Notes: generated from the letters alone by a model not told the origin. Positions 43,213 through 52,226 are shown, counted from the stretch's first letter. The stretch: 64,000 bases of DNA from Sulfitobacter alexandrii (GCF_001886735.1 NZ_CP018076.1:682001-746000); one strand, 5' to 3'. Made by a program: numbers and translations.

Positions 43213-44996
43213 GAAGTTACCTGTTCTCTGAGGATCGCCGCTGTCAGGGACAGCATCAGGTAGATGCCTGCAAAGATCAGGAAAGCCAAGATCGTGTTCT
43301 CGAACTTGCGTGGATAGGTGGGTTCCTGCGGAGCGACGGGCTCAACCGCGACCGTGAGGTAGCGCACCTGGCGGTTCGCTTCGGCACGGGCGGCTTCGAG
43401 ACCGGTCTGCGCCAGTTGCAGGTTGGCGTCCGCCGCCACGAGGTCGGCTTGCGCCAGCTGTAGCTCGACAGCCTTCTTGGCAAGGGAATCGTCGCCCTGG
43501 GTGGCGGAGTTCAGCCTGTCGTTCAGCTTGTCCAGCTGATCGTTGATGCGCCGCACGTCACCCTGGGCACCGTCCACCTTGGCCTTGTTGGGCCGGATGT
43601 TGTCCAGAAGCGCGGCCAACTCCAGTTCCTTTTCGATCAGCAGCCCCTCGTAGGTGGTGATCTGGCTGCGGATCGCCACGATCTCGGCTTCGGGGTCCAC
43701 GCCGTTCTGCACCTGCAGCTCGATCAACCGCTGCTGCACGTCGCGGCGATTCTGTTGCGCCAGTTCCAGCCCTTCGACCGCGTCCGCCATCCCGTCCTCG
43801 CGCTTTTTCTTGGACAGGTTGTTCACGCGTTCCTCGGCGTATTCCAGCAGGTGGCGGGAAAAATCGGTCGACACCTCGGGGTCGGCGGCGACGACCTCCA
43901 TGCGGATCACGCCTTCGGTGGGATCGTAGCCGATCTTCACGTTCTTCTTGTAGACCTTGTAGGCTTCCTCGTTGGTCGGGTCGTCCGTCAGACGCTGGAT
44001 CGGATCAATGGAATCGTCCGTGAAATGGGATTTGAATCCCACGTCCTGGTCCAGCCGCAGCATGGCGTCCTTCGACTGCAGGTAGGCCTGCGTGGCGATG
44101 CTGTCCTGCGAGTTGGCGAATTGCGTCGGCAGCAGCCCGCCAAAGGGGCTGGTGCTGGTGCCTTCGGACTGGATCAGCATGAACTGGCTCGTGGTCGCGT
44201 ACATCGGCGTGGCGACCTTGTAGAAGTAATAGCCCGCGGCAAAGGTCGGCAGCATCACGAAGAACGCCAGCCGAACCATGAGAAGGCCGAGCTTGCGCCG
44301 GCGGCGGCGCGAGATATCGCGCTGGATCTCGCCGATCTCGCGTTCGCGGCGCTGGGCTGGGCTGAGTTCGGTCGACGGCAGGTTGACACCGCCCCCCGCC
44401 GGGACGGTCTGGGGCAACTGCACACGGCCCTGTCCCGCGCCGCCGCGCTGGGCGGGGAGGTTCGCCATGATGTCGCCGGGCGCGCCGTCGCGGTGTTCGC
44501 CACCGGCCTGGGGCACCACCAGCTCGAGCATGTTGGACCGCTGAAACGGGTCGATGCCGCGGGCGCGCAGGAGACGCACGGCATCAAAGTCGGATGTCGG
44601 GGCAAGGCCGTGCTTCTGGGCCACGCGGCGCGCCATGCGCAGCTGGCGTCCGGTCAGCCCTTCGCGCCGGATCGCGTCCATGTCGAGTTCGCCCGCGACC
44701 TCGCTTGCGGAGGATACCTCGCCGGTGCGGGCCGTTTCGGAAGATGCGGTATCCTCGTCCTTCCCGGCGCCGGAGGTCGGAGCGGGACGTTCGGGGGGCA
44801 TGGCCGCATCCGGAACCGCCCGCGGCCCGCCCGGACGGTCGGAAATGTCGGAACGGTCCTGAGGCTGCGGACGGCGCAGCGTCACCGGTTCCGTCTCCCG
44901 CGCGGCGTTGTTCTCGGCAGCGGCGGCAAGGCCCTGCGGGGGCGGCGGTGCGGACCGCTTGATGCGGAATTTACGAGCCTTGGGTTTCGTAGTCAT
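43209..44996 (-). CDS. kpsE: Capsule polysaccharide export inner-membrane protein (KpsE/CtrB type)
   Basis: The 595-aa polysaccharide co-polymerase has a first TM at about 255-275 (RLAFFVMLPTFAAGYYFYKV), a periplasmic Wzz-like domain with a long coiled coil (about 390-560) and a C-terminal TM (ILAFLIFAGIYLMLSLTAA). KpsE spans the periplasm and links the ABC exporter to the outer-membrane pore. Unusual is the cytosolic N-terminal extension of about 240 residues: low-complexity Pro/Ala/Arg stretches around a helical segment (GLTGRQLRMARRVAQKHGLA). The start overlaps kpsT by 26 bp; an upstream ATG ten codons away is also possible. Confidence 0.88.
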   Translation of the reverse strand: MTTKPKARKFRIKRSAPPPPQGLAAAAENNAARETEPVTLRRPQPQDRSDISDRPGGPRAVPDAAMPPERPAPTSGAGKDEDTASSETARTGEVSSASEVAGELDMDAIRREGLTGRQLRMARRVAQKHGLAPTSDFDAVRLLRARGIDPFQRSNMLELVVPQAGGEHRDGAPGDIMANLPAQRGGAGQGRVQLPQTVPAGGGVNLPSTELSPAQRREREIGEIQRDISRRRRRKLGLLMVRLAFFVMLPTFAAGYYFYKVATPMYATTSQFMLIQSEGTSTSPFGGLLPTQFANSQDSIATQAYLQSKDAMLRLDQDVGFKSHFTDDSIDPIQRLTDDPTNEEAYKVYKKNVKIGYDPTEGVIRMEVVAADPEVSTDFSRHLLEYAEERVNNLSKKKREDGMADAVEGLELAQQNRRDVQQRLIELQVQNGVDPEAEIVAIRSQITTYEGLLIEKELELAALLDNIRPNKAKVDGAQGDVRRINDQLDKLNDRLNSATQGDDSLAKKAVELQLAQADLVAADANLQLAQTGLEAARAEANRQVRYLTVAVEPVAPQEPTYPRKFENTILAFLIFAGIYLMLSLTAAILREQVTS

Positions 44997-45633
44997 AGAG
45001 CTGTTTCGCTTCTTCCAAGGTATCAAACATGTACAACTGCCCGTTCAGCAGGACCGCGGCGGACCGGGCGAATTTTTCCAACGTCTGCGCCTGGTGCGAG
45101 ACGATGATGATGGTCGTGGTACGCAGCCGCTCCTGAAGGATATCGCCTGCCTTGCGGTTGAACTCAACATCCGTCGTGGCCGGCATGCCCTCGTCGATCA
45201 GGTACATGTCGAAATCCAGCGCCAGCATGAGGGCAAACGAGAACCGTGATCGCATCCCGGCCGAGTAGGTGCCGAGCGGCTGGTCGAAATACTCGCCGAG
45301 CCCGCAGAGCCACCGGCAGAAGCTTTCCACGTAGTCCGGGTCGAGTCCATAGAGCCGTGCGATGTAACGCGCGTTCTCCATCGCCGAGACCTTGGTGACG
45401 ACGCCGCCCATGAACCCCAGCGGGAACGAGATGTTGCAGCCGCGACGGATTTCGCCTTCGTCGGGCTTCTCCAGCCCCGCCATCATGTTGATCAGGGTCG
45501 TCTTGCCGGTGCCGTTCGGCGCGAGGATGCCCAGCGACCGCCCCAGTTCGACCTTGAACGAGACCCGGTCGAGGATGACCTTGTGTTGGGATCCCGTCCA
45601 GAAGGACTTGGATACGTTCTCGAATTCCAGCAT
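44971..45633 (-). CDS. kpsT: Capsule polysaccharide ABC exporter ATPase
   Basis: The 220-aa ATPase has Walker A APNGTGKTT, the capsule-exporter signature YSAGMRSRFSFALM and Walker B MYLIDEG followed by VSHQAQTLEKF. It drives export of the capsular chain through a KpsM permease, whose gene is not in the window. The GTP/ATP loop and the SAGMR variant of the signature are typical for KpsT/BexA. First gene of the kpsT-kpsE-kdsA-phosphomannomutase run. Confidence 0.93.
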   Translation of the reverse strand: MLEFENVSKSFWTGSQHKVILDRVSFKVELGRSLGILAPNGTGKTTLINMMAGLEKPDEGEIRRGCNISFPLGFMGGVVTKVSAMENARYIARLYGLDPDYVESFCRWLCGLGEYFDQPLGTYSAGMRSRFSFALMLALDFDMYLIDEGMPATTDVEFNRKAGDILQERLRTTTIIIVSHQAQTLEKFARSAAVLLNGQLYMFDTLEEAKQLYDYETQGS

Positions 45634-45717
45634 GCCTGTATCGCTCGCGGTTCTCGTTCCGGTCGAATGCCTCGTTGGTCGTGGCTTGGCAGAAACCTAA
45701 TGCCCAATTTTGTCCAC

Positions 45718-45747
45718 ATTATGTCTCATCGCAGAGCAAATGTACAA
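45718..45747 (-). promoter_or_regulatory. Candidate promoter of the capsule export operon
   Basis: On the minus strand TTGTAC (45742-45747), an 18-bp spacer and CATAAT (45718-45723) form a reasonable housekeeping promoter. It would start transcription near 45711, leaving a leader of about 78 nt ahead of kpsT. The 128-bp spacer 45634-45761 holds no gene. Confidence 0.5.
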
Positions 45748-45761
45748 CGCGGGCTGGGCTG

Positions 45762-46664
45762 TCAGTGACCGATCACGCGGGCGTCGCTGCAGGCGCGATC
45801 GGCGCTTTCCATTTCCAGCGTCGAATGATGCAGGTGGTGCGCCTCGGCGAGCCGGGCCTTGACCGCGACCCGGGTCGTGTCGGGCGGCGCTCCCGGCTCC
45901 AGCACGACGTGCGCGTCGAGCGCGGTCTCATGCTCGCCCATCATCCAGAGGTGAACGTGGTGGGCACTGGCCACCCCGGGCGTGGCGCGGACTGTCTCGA
46001 TCACCGCGGCGGTGTCGAGGTCGCGCGGGCTGGCCAGCATCAGGATGCGCATCACGCCGGGCATCTCGCGCAGGGATTGCCACAGGATGTAGCCCGCGAT
46101 CAGCAGGGTGGCCGCCGGATCGACCCATGTCCAGCCGAACAGGATGACCAGCGTGCCCGCAAGGATCACCGCGATGGATCCCAATGCATCCGCGACGTTG
46201 TGCAGAAAGGCCGCGCGGATGTTCACGCTGCTTTTCGACATCGCGTAGGTCAGCGCAGCGGTCGCGAGGTCGATCACCAGCGCGACCCCGGCCACGATCA
46301 CGATGATCCAGCCCGCCACCGGCGCGGGGTCGATGAACCGCATCACCGCTTCGTACACGAGGTAGAGGCCGATCACGATCAGGGTGGTGTAATTGACCAG
46401 TGCCGCCACCGCCTCGATGCGGCCATAGCCGAACGTCATCTCCGCATCCGCCGGACGCCGGGCGATCTTGCGCGCGCCGAAGGCGATGATGAGGGCGATG
46501 GCGTCGGAGAAATTGTGCAGCGCGTCGGCGATCAGCGACAGGCTGCCGGCGACGATGCCGCCCACGATCTGCGCCAGCGTCAGCACCATGTTCAGCGCGA
46601 TGGCAAAGACGACCCTGGTGTCGCCCGCCTCGGGGTCGATGTGATGGTGATGATCGTGTGGCAT
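45762..46664 (-). CDS. Cation diffusion facilitator metal exporter
   Basis: The 300-aa CDF protein starts with a histidine-rich MPHDHHHH. The metal-site residues lie in TM2 (DALHNFSDA, HxxxD) and TM5 (FLHNVADA, HxxxD), and the His/Asp set is usual for Zn2+/Cd2+ transporters. A C-terminal cytoplasmic dimerisation domain contains AHHVHLWMMGEHETALDAHV. GGGAG precedes the ATG. It lies 62 bp downstream of the ArsP-like permease, probably in one operon controlled by the ArsR-family repressor. Confidence 0.92.
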   Translation of the reverse strand: MPHDHHHHIDPEAGDTRVVFAIALNMVLTLAQIVGGIVAGSLSLIADALHNFSDAIALIIAFGARKIARRPADAEMTFGYGRIEAVAALVNYTTLIVIGLYLVYEAVMRFIDPAPVAGWIIVIVAGVALVIDLATAALTYAMSKSSVNIRAAFLHNVADALGSIAVILAGTLVILFGWTWVDPAATLLIAGYILWQSLREMPGVMRILMLASPRDLDTAAVIETVRATPGVASAHHVHLWMMGEHETALDAHVVLEPGAPPDTTRVAVKARLAEAHHLHHSTLEMESADRACSDARVIGH

Positions 46665-46726
46665 GTCTACCAGCTCCCTGATGGGGCAGCGTTTCCCGTC
46701 GCCCCGCGCGTTTCCCGATGTAGCCT

Positions 46727-47764
46727 TCAGGCCACGGCTTGCCAGATCAGCCCGGCCAGCAGGGCGCCGACAAGCGCGAAGCCGATGTAGGCGGCGAAGA
46801 CCCGCGGCTTGACCAGTGCCCAGACCGCGATGGCCGCCGGGATGCAGCTGACACCGCCCGCGATGACAAAGGACATCGCGGCGCCCTGCGTCATGCCCTG
46901 CGCCAGCAGCGCGTCCACCAGCGGGACGGCGGCATAGCCGTTCAGGTAGGCAGGGGCGCCCACCACCGCACCCAGCAGGATCGGCATCAGGCCTGTTCCG
47001 CCCAGCACCCCGGCGATCCAGTCCGCGGGCACATAGGTCAGCATCAGCGCCTCGATCACGTAGGCGAGGGTCAGCCATTTGGTCAGGAACAGCGCATTGT
47101 CGATCGCGGTTTCCCTGAACACCGCGTTGCGGTCGCCGTCGTGCCAGAAGCGCCAGACCGGTTGACCCGAAAACGGTTTCCTGACCCCGCAGCAGCCACC
47201 CACGGCGGGGCGTTCGCGCAGCGGGTCGGCAAAGAGCGGGGTGTTCGCCGCGAGCATGACGCCGAAGCCGCCGAACATGCCGATGCCGATGGCGGCCAGG
47301 GTCTTGGCAAGGGCAAAATCCCAGCCCAGCGTGCCCGACGTGATCGCGAACATGGCGGGGTCCATCAGGGGCGAGGCCAGCCAGAAGGCCATGACCGCCC
47401 CCAGCGGCGCGCCGACCGCCAGCAGGGCCGCGATGAAGGGGATCACTTCGCACGAACAGAAGGGCGACAGCCCGCCAAGCAAGGCCGCCATGACGATCAT
47501 CCGCGCCGGGTTGCCCTCGAACGCGCGGGCAAGCAGCGTCTCGGCGCCGCTCGCCTTGAGATAGGCCACGGCAAGGACGGCAAAAAGGATGAAGGGCGCG
47601 GTGTGGATCAGCGCCGTGCCCGCAAAGATCACCGTCGGGCCGAACCGGGGCTGGTCGAACAGGGCCACCGCGACGAGGATCGCGGCGGTGAAGGCCCAGG
47701 CGCCGGGACGCCAGCGCAGCAGGTGCGCCGTCAGGCCACGGTGAGATTGCGTTGTTTCAGCCAT
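46727..47764 (-). CDS. ArsP-like permease (COG0701/DUF318)
   Basis: The 345-aa membrane protein has eight to ten predicted helices and the permease signature LSPFCSCEVIPFIAALLAVG followed by FWLASPLMDP. A repeat in the second half reads GAVVGAPAYLNGYAAVPLV. A cytosolic loop carries a Gly-Cys-Cys-Gly motif (GGCCGVRK). ArsP members export trivalent organoarsenicals; others of this family move unknown substrates. It overlaps the arsR stop by 8 bp, so co-expression is assured. Confidence 0.85.
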   Translation of the reverse strand: MAETTQSHRGLTAHLLRWRPGAWAFTAAILVAVALFDQPRFGPTVIFAGTALIHTAPFILFAVLAVAYLKASGAETLLARAFEGNPARMIVMAALLGGLSPFCSCEVIPFIAALLAVGAPLGAVMAFWLASPLMDPAMFAITSGTLGWDFALAKTLAAIGIGMFGGFGVMLAANTPLFADPLRERPAVGGCCGVRKPFSGQPVWRFWHDGDRNAVFRETAIDNALFLTKWLTLAYVIEALMLTYVPADWIAGVLGGTGLMPILLGAVVGAPAYLNGYAAVPLVDALLAQGMTQGAAMSFVIAGGVSCIPAAIAVWALVKPRVFAAYIGFALVGALLAGLIWQAVA

Positions 47765-48101
47765 GATCGTGGTCCTCGCAGGGGGCCGCGGCATCCGCGC
47801 AGCATTCGGTCAGCAGGAAATGCGCCAGCGCCTGTACCTCGTCATAGGCCACGGCCGCGCAGATCGTCGAACGCCCCGCCCGTGTCTGTTTGACGAGGTT
47901 GGCGGCGGCAAGCAGCTTGAGGTGGTGTGTCAGGGTGGAGCCGGTGACCCCGGTGCGTTCGCCCAGCTTCCCGATGCTCAGCCCGTCGGGGCCCGCGCGC
48001 ACCAGTGTACGCAGGACCGACAGGCGCTGTTCGGAGCCGAGAGCGGCAAAGCTGGCGGCGGCCAGTGTCAGGGGCGGGGTGCTGAGGGAATCGGTTTTCA
48101 T
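47757..48101 (-). CDS. ArsR-family metalloregulator with C-terminal cysteine cluster
   Basis: The 114-aa winged-helix repressor has the recognition helix GVTGSTLTHHLKLLAAANLV but lacks the ELCVCDL metal motif of classical ArsR. Instead Cys100, Cys101 and Cys108 lie in a C-terminal ECC...PCEDHDHG tail, recalling the Cys95/96/102 As(III) site of Acidithiobacillus ferrooxidans ArsR. The start at 48101 abuts an inverted-repeat operator. It should repress the permease-CDF operon until metalloid binds. Confidence 0.88.
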   Translation of the reverse strand: MKTDSLSTPPLTLAAASFAALGSEQRLSVLRTLVRAGPDGLSIGKLGERTGVTGSTLTHHLKLLAAANLVKQTRAGRSTICAAVAYDEVQALAHFLLTECCADAAAPCEDHDHG

Positions 48102-48161
48102 ATTTCTAGAAGTATAGAAATGACTTCGCGGTGCAAGCATTATTTCTAACTTTATCGAAAT
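48102..48161. promoter_or_regulatory. Two ArsR-type operators
   Basis: ATTTCTA-N6-TAGAAAT (48102-48121) is a perfect inverted repeat. ATTTCTA-N6-TCGAAAT (48142-48161) is a one-mismatch copy exactly 40 bp away, about four helical turns, so two dimers would lie on the same face. The first copy directly precedes the arsR ATG. Confidence 0.7.
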
Positions 48162-48177
48162 GTGGCGACCGGCCTGT

Positions 48178-48200
48178 TGTGTATTTGAAGAACAATGAAA
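48178..48200 (+). repeat. Recurrent intergenic motif, copy 3
   Basis: TGTGTATTTGAAGAACAATG followed by AAA and a G-rich tail lies between the ArsR operators and the next plus-strand gene. It matches the copies at 7538 and 32399 except in the centre. Confidence 0.55.
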
Positions 48201-48241
48201 CTGGGGGTTGGCAGGGCGGGGAGCCGGTGTATCTGAGGGTC

Positions 48242-48829
48242 ATGTCTGACATGCGCGACGATCTGAGGGCCTGCCGCATCTGCGCCGAACGCTTCGCGGC
48301 CACTGCAACGGGACATGCACCCAACCCTGTGGTGTGGTTTGCGCCGGGGGCGCGCATCCTGATCGCCAGCCAGGCGCCGGGACTGCGGGTGCACAAGGCC
48401 AACACGCCGTTCTGGGACGCTTCGGGCAAGCGTCTGCGGGACTGGCTGGGGCTGGACGAGGCGCAGTTCTACGATCGCGGCAAGGTGGCGATCATCCCGA
48501 TGGCCTTCTGCTTTCCGGGGTACGATGCCAAGGGCAGCGACCTGCCGCCGCCGCCCGTCTGCGCCCGTACATGGCGGGCGCGGGCGCTCGACGTGGTGCC
48601 GCAGATCCGGCTCACCGTGCTGATCGGGGGCCATGCCATGCGCTATCACCTGCCGGGATTCCGCACCGTGACGCAGGCGGTGGCGGACTGGCGAAACCAT
48701 CCGCCCGGCGTCTTTGCCTTGCCTCATCCGTCCTGGCGCAATACCGGATGGCTGAAGAAAAACCCGTGGTTCGAAGTCGAGGTGCTGCCCCGCCTTCGCG
48801 CCGCCGTCGCAGAGGTGCTGAATGACTGA
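48242..48829 (+). CDS. Uracil-DNA glycosylase superfamily protein
   Basis: The 195-aa protein has the UDG-fold landmarks: an N-terminal CRICAERFA, the uracil-site-like block ILIASQAPGLRVHK, FPGYDAKGSDLPPPPVC, and the second active-site block LPHPSWRNTGW. Such short members are annotated as UDG-family proteins of uncertain base specificity. The start at 48242 is chosen because the frame upstream passes through operator and repeat sequences; a second ATG follows at 48251. The downstream sseB gene overlaps by 8 bp. Confidence 0.82.
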   Translation: MSDMRDDLRACRICAERFAATATGHAPNPVVWFAPGARILIASQAPGLRVHKANTPFWDASGKRLRDWLGLDEAQFYDRGKVAIIPMAFCFPGYDAKGSDLPPPPVCARTWRARALDVVPQIRLTVLIGGHAMRYHLPGFRTVTQAVADWRNHPPGVFALPHPSWRNTGWLKKNPWFEVEVLPRLRAAVAEVLND

Positions 48830-49604
48830 TCCGACCCCGCTCGACACCGCCCACGCCGCCATGATGGCGGCGGAGGACGACGACACCGCAAGGTTGCGCT
48901 TTTACGAGCGGATCGCGGATGTCGAACTCTACCTGTTGCTGGAGGCAGAGCCGGAGGGTGACCGCATCAGCCCGGTACTGCTGGACGATGCCTACGTGCT
49001 CGTCTTCGACCGCGCCGCGCGGCTGGGCGCCTACGTGGGCGAGCCCGCGCCCTATGTCGCTTTGTCGGGGCGGGCGATCGCCGGCATGCTGGCGGACCAG
49101 CCGCTGGGCATGGCCGTCAACGTCGGGGTGGCGCCGTCGGAAATCCTGCTGCCCGCCGATGCGGTCGCCTGGCTGCGCGAGACCCTCGACCACGCGCCCG
49201 GAGAGGTGGAGGCGCGCATTGAGAAGGTGCTGCCGCCCAAGGGGCTGCCGGAGACCCTGATCGCCGCCATCGACGCCAAGCTTGCCACCGCGACCGGGAT
49301 GGCGGCGGGCGCCTTTCTGGTGGGGGTGGAATACGCCGGTGGCGGCCGGGGGCACCTGCTGGGGTTCGTGGGGGCAATCCCGCGCGCGCACGACGCTCTC
49401 GTGCGCGCGGCGTCCGAGGCGCTCACCTTTTCGGGAATCGAGGCCGGGGCGATGGACGTCGGGTTCTTCGCGCCCTCCGACCCGGTCGTGGCGAAACTGG
49501 CGAAGGTCGGCCTGAGGTTCGACCTGCCCCAGGGCGAAGAGCTGCAACAAACGCCTCGGATGCCGCCAGGGTCGGACCCCGCGAAACCGCCGATCCTGAA
49601 ATAA
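48822..49604 (+). CDS. SseB-family protein
   Basis: The 260-aa protein matches the SseB N-terminal domain (about 20-125, FYERIADVELYLLLEAEP, LGAYVGEPAPYVALSGRAI) and C-terminal domain (about 130-235, GLRFDL). Overproduction of E. coli SseB raises serine sensitivity; the biochemical role of the family is not known. It overlaps the UDG-like gene by 8 bp. No membrane or signal segment. Confidence 0.85.
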   Translation: MTDPTPLDTAHAAMMAAEDDDTARLRFYERIADVELYLLLEAEPEGDRISPVLLDDAYVLVFDRAARLGAYVGEPAPYVALSGRAIAGMLADQPLGMAVNVGVAPSEILLPADAVAWLRETLDHAPGEVEARIEKVLPPKGLPETLIAAIDAKLATATGMAAGAFLVGVEYAGGGRGHLLGFVGAIPRAHDALVRAASEALTFSGIEAGAMDVGFFAPSDPVVAKLAKVGLRFDLPQGEELQQTPRMPPGSDPAKPPILK

Positions 49605-49699
49605 TCGGGCATCGGGATCACGGGACGTCTCGTCCGGTGTCACGGGGCCGCGAGGTCACGGTCTTGTGCGGTGCGTGATGCGCGGGCCCTGCCTAGCCT

Positions 49700-49715
49700 G
49701 ATCATCGAAATGATC
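49700..49715. promoter_or_regulatory. Inverted repeat upstream of the YHS gene
   Basis: GATCAT-N4-ATGATC is a perfect inverted repeat 11 bp before the YHS ATG. It could be a small operator or an RNA hairpin near the ribosome-binding site; no protein is assigned. Confidence 0.3.
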
Positions 49716-49726
49716 CCAGCAGGAAG

Positions 49727-50257
49727 ATGACCATGACCAGATTTACCCTCGCGCTTGCCTCCGCCGCCACCGTTCTGACACTCGCCACCGGCGCGCTGGC
49801 CGGGGAGCAATACGTGGACGACACAGGATTTGCCGTATCTGGCTACGATGTCGTTGCCTACTTCGGCCTGCCGCAGGGGGCGGTGGGGGCACCCCAGCCC
49901 GCCGCCGTTCCCGGCAAGGCGAGCATAACCGCCGAGTACAACGGTGCGACGTTCGCCTTCTCGTCGGAGGAGAACCGGGAGAGGTTCCTCGCCGATCCGG
50001 CGCGGTACGCGCCCCAGTACGACGGGCACTGCGCCTACGGGGTCGCCAAGGGGGGGAAAGTGCCCGGCAATCCCGACCTGTGGCGCATCGTCGATGACAA
50101 GCTCTATCTCAACATCACGAGAAATGTCGTCGGTTTCTGGGAGGAAGACATTCCCGGCAACATCAACCGCGCCGACGGCAACTGGGTTTCGATCGAGCCC
50201 GACGCCCCGGCGACCGGGGCGATCCCCCAGTTCACGTCCGCTGCCCCGGTGAAGTGA
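49727..50257 (+). CDS. Secreted YHS-domain protein
   Basis: The 176-aa protein has a cleavable signal peptide (MTMTRFTLALASAATVLTLA, cut near ALA-GE at residue 25). A YHS-type domain follows, with SGYDVVAYFGLPQGAVG, FAFSSEENRERFLADPARYA and YDGHCAYGVAKGGKVPG. YHS domains are small metal-binding-like modules of envelope and metal-transport proteins; this periplasmic type is common beside copper or thiol functions, but no such gene lies here. AGGAAG precedes the start. Confidence 0.88.
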   Translation: MTMTRFTLALASAATVLTLATGALAGEQYVDDTGFAVSGYDVVAYFGLPQGAVGAPQPAAVPGKASITAEYNGATFAFSSEENRERFLADPARYAPQYDGHCAYGVAKGGKVPGNPDLWRIVDDKLYLNITRNVVGFWEEDIPGNINRADGNWVSIEPDAPATGAIPQFTSAAPVK

Positions 50258-50327
50258 CGCGGGCGATTTCCCGTGGACCGGCGCCCGAAAGCGGGCCGGT
50301 TCACGGGAGGTCGGCCCAAATCGGCAG

Positions 50328-52226
50328 TCATTCCGCCGCGATCTTCTCCGGCGCCAGCAGGTGTGTCCTGATCTGCAAGCGGGCGCGCCGCGCCTGACCG
50401 ACGATCGCGGGTTCGCGCAGCGTGTTGGGGCTTTCCATCCGCAAGCCTCGGCTTGCGAGATTCGACAGGTTGATGCTGGAGAGCGCGGAAAGCGGCACCG
50501 CCATCACCAGGCTGAAGACGATCGGCACCAGCCAGAGCGAGATCAGCCCCGCCGCGAGCCCAGAAAGCAGCAGGATGCCCAACAGGGTTTCCAGCCAGTG
50601 AAAACCGATCAGCGTGCGCAGCGGGTATCCCTTGCCGCCGCGTTGCTGCGGGGCCCAGGCCTCGGTCCGCGTCAGGACGGCATTCATCACGGCCTTGGTC
50701 TGCTGGATCATCATGATCGGGGCGTAGGCCACCGAAAGCGCGACTTCGACCAGAAAGGACGTGACGAACGCGCGCTTGCCGCCATAGACCGCGACGGCCT
50801 TGGGGCTGAAGGCGATGATACCGGCCCCGGCCAACTTGGGCGTGAGCAGCATCGCGTACATGATGACCAGGAAAACCGCGCTGTCGATATGGCTCATCGC
50901 CGGCGGCCAATCGGGAAAGTAGGGGTTGGCCTGATTGAAATAGCGCACGACGTTCGTGTCGGAGTCCTTGCCCAGCAGCGACCAGAAGACCAGCAGGATG
51001 AACCACGCGGGCGAGAGCAGGTAAGCGACCGCACCATGGAAGAGATGGAAGCGCGACACGGGATGCAGGCCTGCCGTCCCCAGCAGCCGCAGGTGTTGCA
51101 GATTGCCCCGGCACCACCGCCTGTCGCGCACGACGTAGTCGATGAGCGTGCCGGGGGTTTCCTCGAAACTGCCGGTGACGCGCGGCAGGAAGCGGACCCG
51201 CCATCCGGCGCGGCGCAGCAGCCCCGCCTCGACGAAGTCGTGGCTGAGGATCAGGTCGTCGCGTCCGCCGGAGGTCAGATGCGGCAGACCCGCGCTTTCG
51301 GCGAAGGCGCGGGTGCGGATGATCGCGTTGTGGCCCCAGTAGTTGCCCTCGTTGCGTGCCCACAAGGCAAGGCCTTCGGCCAGCAGCCATCCATAAGCGA
51401 TGTTGGAAAACTGCTGCACGCGCGCAAACAGCGTTTCCGCGCCGATCAGCATGGGAAAGGTCTGGATCAGGCCGGCGTCCGGGTCGGCCGAAAGTTCGCT
51501 GGCGAGCCGGTCGATCGCCCGGCCGGTCATGAGGCTGTCGGCGTCAAGCACGATCATCCCTTCATAGGCGGCACCCCAGCCGGTGATCCAGTCCATCAGG
51601 TTGCCGACCTTCTTGTCCGTGTTGGCCGTGCGGCGGCGGTAATGGACGGACATGCCGGCGGGCGCGTCGGCGCGAAGGCGCTCGAACGCGCGGCGCTCCT
51701 GCGCGGCAATGTCGTCGTCGCGGGTGTCGGACAGGATGAAGAGGGCATAGCGGTGCTTTCCCTTGCGCCGGTGCAGGTCGGCCAACATCGCGGCCGCGTT
51801 GCCGAAGACGTCCCAGGGAACCTCGTTGTAGATCGGCACCAGCAGCGCCACGTCCAGCGGCGTGACGGCGCCGGGCGCGCGTTCGTCCGCGTTCTGCCTT
51901 GCCAGCAGGCCCGCGATGGCGACGCCCACGGTGCTGACCGACAGCGTGACCCAGACGAAGGTCGCGCCGATCATGCTCAACAGGGCCCATTCCAGCCAGG
52001 TCATCCCCGATCCGGCCAACCAGCCGTAGAGGCCGTACATCAGCAGGGCGGTTCCGATCAGTGCCGGGCCGAAGACCGCGATCCGCCATCCCAGAGACCT
52101 TGGTTGAGACGCTGTGACCCTGCGGGCCGGCGCGCGCGCGAAGTCCTGCGGCTGCATGGAAAGGGGCGCACGCTCGGGCATGGTGGTGGCCGAGGGCGGT
52201 GTCTCAGGTGTCATGTCGCGGTCCAT
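50328..52226 (-). CDS. opgH: Glucans biosynthesis glucosyltransferase
   Basis: The 632-aa family 2 glycosyltransferase has N-terminal helices at about 48-100, a cytoplasmic GT domain (LLVPIYNEVPWDVFGNAAAM, VLDADSLMTG, and the acceptor block RRWCRGNLQHL) and five or more C-terminal helices. It polymerises the beta-1,2 backbone of osmoregulated periplasmic glucans from UDP-glucose and pushes it across the membrane. The length is shorter than E. coli OpgH, as usual in alphaproteobacteria. It overlaps opgG/D by 16 bp. Confidence 0.94.
   Translation of the reverse strand: MDRDMTPETPPSATTMPERAPLSMQPQDFARAPARRVTASQPRSLGWRIAVFGPALIGTALLMYGLYGWLAGSGMTWLEWALLSMIGATFVWVTLSVSTVGVAIAGLLARQNADERAPGAVTPLDVALLVPIYNEVPWDVFGNAAAMLADLHRRKGKHRYALFILSDTRDDDIAAQERRAFERLRADAPAGMSVHYRRRTANTDKKVGNLMDWITGWGAAYEGMIVLDADSLMTGRAIDRLASELSADPDAGLIQTFPMLIGAETLFARVQQFSNIAYGWLLAEGLALWARNEGNYWGHNAIIRTRAFAESAGLPHLTSGGRDDLILSHDFVEAGLLRRAGWRVRFLPRVTGSFEETPGTLIDYVVRDRRWCRGNLQHLRLLGTAGLHPVSRFHLFHGAVAYLLSPAWFILLVFWSLLGKDSDTNVVRYFNQANPYFPDWPPAMSHIDSAVFLVIMYAMLLTPKLAGAGIIAFSPKAVAVYGGKRAFVTSFLVEVALSVAYAPIMMIQQTKAVMNAVLTRTEAWAPQQRGGKGYPLRTLIGFHWLETLLGILLLSGLAAGLISLWLVPIVFSLVMAVPLSALSSINLSNLASRGLRMESPNTLREPAIVGQARRARLQIRTHLLAPEKIAAE

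Noticed and set aside
45762..47453. A 563-codon frame making the CDF protein part of a longer fusion
   Set aside because: The extra N-terminal part is the out-of-frame translation of the ArsP-like permease. The CDF protein has its own ribosome-binding site and His-rich start at 46664.
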